The notes below the pieces were generated by a model, which was not told the DNA's origin, ran no database searches, and saw only the letters and a list, made by a program, of their open reading frames with translations. 64,000 bases of DNA from Lunularia cruciata (lineage: Eukaryota; Streptophyta; Marchantiopsida; Lunulariales; Lunulariaceae): positions 35,650,001-35,714,000 of the forward strand of contig OX419757.1 of NCBI GenBank assembly GCA_948567375.1. The letters run 5' to 3'. Position numbers and translations under genes: made by a program. Of this stretch, positions 59,490 to 64,000 are shown piece after piece. Numbering within the stretch: position 1 is the first letter of the stretch; every line of letters starts with the position of its first letter.

Positions 59490-59870
59490 AGACCAAGACC
59501 GAGGAGAGAAATAAGAGAATGGAAACTCACATTGGGATACTTGAATGTGGGAAAACTCTGAATGCCTAGCATGAGCTTTGGCTTTGGTATTTATAAGTAG
59601 CATACAAGGCCATTGAGAAGCTTCTCAAGAAGCTTCCTCAAGCCGCTTTGTTAGAGTGCAAGCCAAGTTAACTAGGAAGATTCTCAAGAAGCTTTCTTCT
59701 AGAAGCCGCCTACTTGGTGTGCAAGCTAAGCTAGTTAGAAGCGTCTGGAAGCTTCCTTCTGGAAGCTACTTACTTGAGGTGCAAGCTAAGCTAGCCGGGA
59801 AGCTTCCCAAGAAGCTTCCTAGATACTTCCGGAATATTCTAGGCTAATTTGTCTTATGTGCTACTTCGTA
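59490..59870 (-). repeat. 3' LTR of element C with internal 60-bp repeats
   Basis: Homologous to 44,460-44,790 of fragment D. Three units of about 60 bp (59,656-59,815) share GTGCAAGC.AAG and a run of AAGCTTCC/AGAAGC blocks. TATAAATA at 59,595-59,588 on the minus strand is the likely LTR promoter. The LTR ends are not fixed because no second copy is in the window. Confidence 0.65.
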
Positions 59871-61280
59871 AGCCCAACAAACTTTGTCGCTAAACTCCAT
59901 ATTGTTACATATTTCCCCGCCGCTAGTTGGTGACATCCTCGTTGCTAGTGAAGAGACGGATAGGAATAGGGGGAGGTTGGACTCGAGAGAAAAGGAAGAG
60001 GGGTTGGGAACAAAGGGTTTCAACTTGGAAACATGAAAGATAGGATGGATACGCATGTGACAAGGCAAGGCAAGTTGACAAGCAACATGAGAGATAATTT
60101 GGGTGATATCAAAGGGTCCTATCCAATTAGGTGCAAGTTTACGAACTTGGGTATCAAGTGGGAGAGGGAGGTTACTAGAAGATAGCATGACTTTATCACC
60201 GACTTCAAAAGTGAGATCATGACTATGGTGGTCTGCATATTGTTTTTGGTGATTCTGAGCAACAAGGAGGTGAGACTTGGCTTGTTGGAGAGATTGGGAT
60301 ATAGTGGTCAAGAATGTGGAAGTATGAGGAATCTGAGATGGAGGGGGAGCAAGAAGAGAATTTGGAACAAGTGGATCTTGGCCAAAATTGAGAAAGAAAG
60401 GAGAAAATCCGGTGCTTGCCTGTTTGGAATTGTTGTAGGCAAATTTTGTAACTGCAAGACATTCATCCTAATTGGTATGGTGGACATTGACAAAGGCACA
60501 TAACATATCCTCCAATGTACAATTTTCACATTTGGTTTGGCCATCAGTTTGAGGATGATAGGCCGTGGACAAAGTAAGCTTGGTGCCGAGTATCTAGAAG
60601 AGTGCTTGCCAAAACTTCCTAGTAAATCAAGGATCACGGTTGGAGATGATTACACATGGCGTCCCATGATGCTTGAAGGCATTTTCAAAGTAGATTTGTG
60701 CTAAGGTTGGAGCATCCACGGTATCACAGGTTGGTGCCAAGTGGATTTGCTTACTAAGCTTATCCACAAACACCACGATTGCGGTGTGTCCTTGTTTTGT
60801 CTTTGGCAAGGATGTGATGAGATCCAAGCTCACATGCTCCCAACAACTAGATGGAACTGCAAGTGGTTGAAGGAGCTCACTCGGCTTCTAGTTGCTGGCC
60901 TTGTTATGTTGGCAGCTCTCACACGATTGGAAAAATTCTTGAACATCTCGTGTCATGTGAGGCCACCACCATTGATGCTGGAGGGTACCCAAGGTCTTGT
61001 CCACACCCATATGACCAGCAATGGGTAAATCATGGGCTTCTTGAAGGCGTATAAGTCAAAGATCACCTTTAGCTAGAACATAGATCTGGTCTTCATGGAA
61101 TAAAAAGCCCTCCTTGATGGAGAAGGTGTTGTAATCCTTATTGCATGCCGTAAGGCAACCATGTAACATTTGGAAGAAGAGATCTTGGTGTAGAGCTAAT
61201 TGAAACTCGTTTTGGACCTTGGAGTCAACTGACATTGTTAAAATTGCCGTTGTGATGAGAGGAAGAGACTTCAAATCAGG
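59870..61280 (-). pseudogene. Integrase of element C
   Basis: Zinc-binding part with HDLPIAGHMGVDKTL and CESCQH (about 61,045-60,920). Catalytic core: first Asp in SLDLITSLPKTKQGH (60,833), second in ISNRDP (60,630). The third-acidic region reads YHPQTDGQTKCEN, where the usual Glu after TDGQT is Lys. The C-terminal domain is open at 60,311-59,844 with HDLTFEVGDKVML and HPIFHVSKLKPFVP. A missing catalytic residue and internal stops make it inactive. Confidence 0.87.
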
Positions 61281-61289
61281 TCATTGTGA

Positions 61290-62580
61290 TAAAGCATCAA
61301 GGATGACATGGAACCAACATAGTTTGTACTCAATTTGATGTCATACAATTGGAGTTGTTCCTCCCATCAATGATGTTGACTCTTCATGTGTTCCAAGTGT
61401 ACGGTCTACAACAATGGTTTGTGATCAGTTTGCATGATCACTTGTTTCCCCAAGAGGTAATGCCTCCATACCTTGGTGGCATATACCATTGCAAGTTGTT
61501 CTTGATCTCAAGCAGAGTAGTTTTGTTCAGCCATATTGAGTCAGCAAGACACAAAGGCAATGGGATGGAGTCCCTCTGGGAATTCTTGTTGCAACACGGC
61601 TCCAATTGCAAAATTAAAAGCATCAAAATCAATCACACAAGGTAGTTGAGGATCATATGGTTGAAGAATGGGTCTTGAAGACAACATATGCTTTAAATTC
61701 TGGAATGTTTCTTCATGCTTGGTGGTCCATTGGAAGCTTGAGTTCTTTCCCAAGAGGTCAGTCAATGGTGCAGCCATATGAGCATAATAATGGATGAACG
61801 GTTGGTAAAAGTTGGCCAATCCATTGAATGCCCGTACTTCTGTAGCATCCTTCGGAGTAGGTCAATCAGTAATGGCCTTGATTTTCTCTTCTTCCATCTT
61901 GATCCCCTCTTATGAGATCTTATGACCCATGAAGGTAACCTCCTTTTGCCAAAAGGTTCACTCCGACTTCTTTTAGTAAAATTTCCATTGTCGTAGTCAT
62001 CTTAGGACTTCTTGCACATGATTCACGTGTTCTACCTCTGTCTTACTATGAATTAAGATATCATCCAAGAACACCACCACAGACTGAACTAATAGTCCAT
62101 CCAATACCCGATGCATTTGATCCATGAAGACTATTGGAGCATTAGTGAGTCTGAAAGGTAGAACTCTCCACTCAAAATGCCCATACCTTGTACAAAAGGT
62201 AGTCTTTTGCACATCCTCTCTATCAATAGGAATTTGCCAATAGCCGCTGCAAAGATCCAACTTGTAAAAGTAGCATGCCCCACTTAGTTGGTCAAGCAAG
62301 TCATTGATCCGAGGCAAGGCATATGCATTCTTCTCGGTTTGCTTATTGAGCCCATGGTATCAATACAAAAATGAAGTCCTCCATCTTTCTTTGGAATAAA
62401 TAGTACCGGTGCTCCCTAGGGAGAGGTATTATGAAGTCCTTCTCCAACAACTTTGTAAGTGTTGTTTGCAACTCCTCCAACTTCTTTGGTGAGAGCCAAT
62501 AGATTGGTCTACTCCCTAGCAATAACTCGATCTTGAAGGGCATACCTCAATCGGAGGGTAATCCCTTTGGCAGATCATCC
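61290..62580 (-). pseudogene. Reverse transcriptase and RNase H of element C
   Basis: RT: LSPKKLEELQTTLTKLLEKD, LDLCSGYWQIPIDREDVQKT, FRLTNAPIVFMDQMHRVLD and the catalytic box VVVFLDDILIHSK (62,085-62,050). The connection and RNase H follow: NFYQPFIHYYAHMAAPLTDL, AFNFAIGAVLQQEFPEGLHP, WRHYLLGKQVIMQTDHKPLL (about 61,480-61,420). Frameshifts near 62,340 and 61,990 and stops in RNase H. Confidence 0.88.
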
Positions 62581-62689
62581 AGAAACATGTCTGCAAACTC
62601 CTAAACTATCCTATCAACCATTGCTTGATGAGGCTCTTGACCCTCCTTTGATTATTCTGGTGCAATCGGCTTGATCCACACCACAAATA

Positions 62690-62872
62690 CAGACTTATCT
62701 TCCTTCAAAGCTTGCTCTATGGCTGCTTTACTAACCAACTTCCCCTCTAGGGACTCATCTCTTGTCCAAGCTTGCTCCATGGTTGCCTTCTTGGCAAACT
62801 TTGCATCTTGGGACTCCACTCCCTTCAAGGTTTGCCCTATGGTTACCTTCTCAACAAACTTCCCATCTTAGG
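62690..62872 (-). repeat. 60-bp minisatellite in the protease-RT linker of C
   Basis: Three in-frame units of 60 bp, each giving about 20 residues on the minus strand (pattern K-F/L-x-x-K-x-T/A-x-x-Q-x-x-x-x-x-E/x-S). The plus strand shows GCTTGCTC.ATGG and TGGGACTC/AGGGACTC in each unit. Confidence 0.75.
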
Positions 62873-62918
62873 ACTGACTATTCTTAGGTGTCTTACTTAG
62901 AGGTGCCAAACAACCTAA

Positions 62919-63311
62919 TCAAAAATTCCTACCTTGGTGTTGTACTTGAATTTGGCATCGGGTCCAATCAAATTGAACCTTATGACGTTCAAGCCAAGGT
63001 AGACCCATAATGATATCATAGTGTAGAAGTGCCACTGCAAACCTCATACACTCCAAATCCTCCGTCCCAATCTTGAAGGTAACAAAATTCGAGGTGTAAA
63101 ATGCAGAACCCTTTCTACCATCCGCCATCATCAAACTACTTCCAATCACTAGCTTGATAGGAATACCCAATTCCTTTGCTACTTGCATAGACATACAATT
63201 CTCTGAACTTCCAAAATCAACCAAAATCCTACAACCCCGATTAGATATCATACCTTGCAATTGAAGCAAACTTGCATAGGTCGAGCCTTCAATCCCGTTG
63301 GAACTAATCAA
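62919..63311 (-). pseudogene. Aspartic protease of element C
   Basis: Open frame of 130 codons with ILVDFGSSENCMS at the active site, where Asp-Phe-Gly replaces the usual Asp-Ser/Thr-Gly. It is followed by IIMGLPWLERHKVQFDWT, the conserved segment that precedes RT in many plant Ty3 elements. The frame itself is intact, the best-preserved domain in the window. Confidence 0.85.
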
Positions 63312-63327
63312 GCTCCTAGTAGGTGGC

Positions 63328-64000
63328 TCAAAATCTCCTACTAGGATTCTTTGTTTCCTTGATCATTTGGTTCCACAAACTCCATCTGGGCAACTTGTCT
63401 AGGTTGCCTATTCCTAAGTGTGAATTCAGCAATGTGATGTCCAACTTGGCGATAATAAATAAAAACCTCCATTTTGTAGCAATCTTTCTCTCTCTGCACC
63501 AAGTGGCCTCCATTGGATAACATCAATCTCCATTGGTGTTGGTTCTTCCACCCGTGCGTATTGTACTGGTAAGCTTGATGTAAGTCAAGGTCAAGACCAA
63601 GTTGTTGCAACCAAGGAATCAAAGTGCTCAGCCAATTGCATGGCTTCTTCTACATTTTGTGGTTCTTGCATGGTCACCTCCAATTTTGTTCTTGACTTCA
63701 AGCCCTGCACAAATCGATCCATAACTTCTCCTTCTTCTATATCTGGAACCCTTTTGAAATTGTGTGATGTAGCCTCTTACGGAGCCAATCTACTTCAACT
63801 CTGCCAATTTATCTCATGCAGCTCGAGTGATATTTATAGTTTGAAATTGACCAAGTATTGCATCCTTTAATTCTATCCATGTCAAGATTTATGCAACAAT
63901 CTGTCGTTTAGCTTGCTCTACTCAAAATTGCCACCAAATTTTTGCCACACCATCCAATTGGCTAAAAGCCAAGAGAATCTAATTATGTTCATCTTGAAGA
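63328..64000 (-). pseudogene. gag and zinc knuckle of element C
   Basis: The knuckle reads YYRQVGHHIAEF where CxxCxxxGHxxxxC is expected, so the Cys residues are lost. MEFVEPNDQGNKES follows. Capsid fragments lie at 64.0-63.65 kb (around AFSQLDGVAKIWWQF). It continues beyond the window. Confidence 0.78.

Larger units (their letters stand above)
59490..64000 (-). mobile_element. Ty3/gypsy-type element C, truncated by the window edge
   Basis: Minus-strand order: gag (64.0-63.33 kb), protease (63.31-62.92), linker with a minisatellite, RT (62.58-61.99), RNase H (61.82-61.34), integrase with C-terminal domain (61.28-59.87), LTR (59.87-59.49). The protease-RT-RNase H-integrase order is that of Ty3/gypsy. 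No chromodomain is seen after the integrase. The 5' LTR lies outside the window. Confidence 0.88.

Noticed and set aside
59656-59847. Repeat-containing plus-strand ORF as a peptide gene
   Set aside because: The repeat lies in an LTR of the opposite strand; the frame is a by-product of the 60-bp period.

Overview
The window looks like nuclear DNA of a land plant with a large, repeat-rich genome. Evidence for this is an intron-containing branched-chain aminotransferase gene with good GT-AG junctions, Ty3/gypsy retroelements whose gag, protease, RT and primer-binding-site motifs are of plant type, and a PIF/Harbinger transposase remnant. I see no bacterial operons, CRISPR arrays, rRNA or tRNA genes. 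A non-flowering plant (moss, lycophyte, fern or similar) is possible, because the aminotransferase resembles the animal/fungal subgroup more than the usual plant one, but this is inference only.

Positions 1-22,900 are gene space. The one securely identified gene is on the minus strand at 15,347-18,652: five exons encoding a 482-residue branched-chain amino acid aminotransferase with an organelle-type leader. On the plus strand at 1,112-5,123 there is a phase-consistent multi-exon model for a small unrecognised membrane protein with two C-terminal hydrophobic segments and a 3-kb last intron. Several open frames (8,682-9,086; 11,020-11,325; 12,484-12,705; 21,546-21,881; 22,334-22,768) look exon-like but match nothing I recognise. 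Small direct repeats (7.2, 7.7-8.1, 9.3, 13.4 and 14.6 kb) are scattered between them.

Positions 22,900-64,000 are a graveyard of decayed transposons. They include a PIF/Harbinger transposase pseudogene (24.85-26.1 kb) and retroelement debris (27.5-31 kb). Two related Ty3-type elements, A (plus, 31.7-40.8 kb) and B (minus, 58.7-50.4 kb), have the same unusual order: coiled-coil ORF, LTR, gag, protease, RT-RNase H, with no integrase recognised. A second Ty3 family is present as element C (minus, 64.0-59.5 kb, running off the window), fragment D (minus, 48.7-44.5 kb) and a plus-strand gag piece E (58.8-59.4 kb). A solo-LTR-like insertion sits inside A, and a 0.7-kb insertion sits inside D. A 169-bp inverted-repeat element lies at 43.6 kb.

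The most interesting unexplained signal is a very short repeated sequence of 47-58 bp. It occurs at 22.87 and 43.52 kb flanked by perfect 13- and 14-bp direct repeats that look like target-site duplications, with a partial copy at 9.43 kb. No intact autonomous transposon is present: every long reading frame in the right half is broken by stops or frameshifts.
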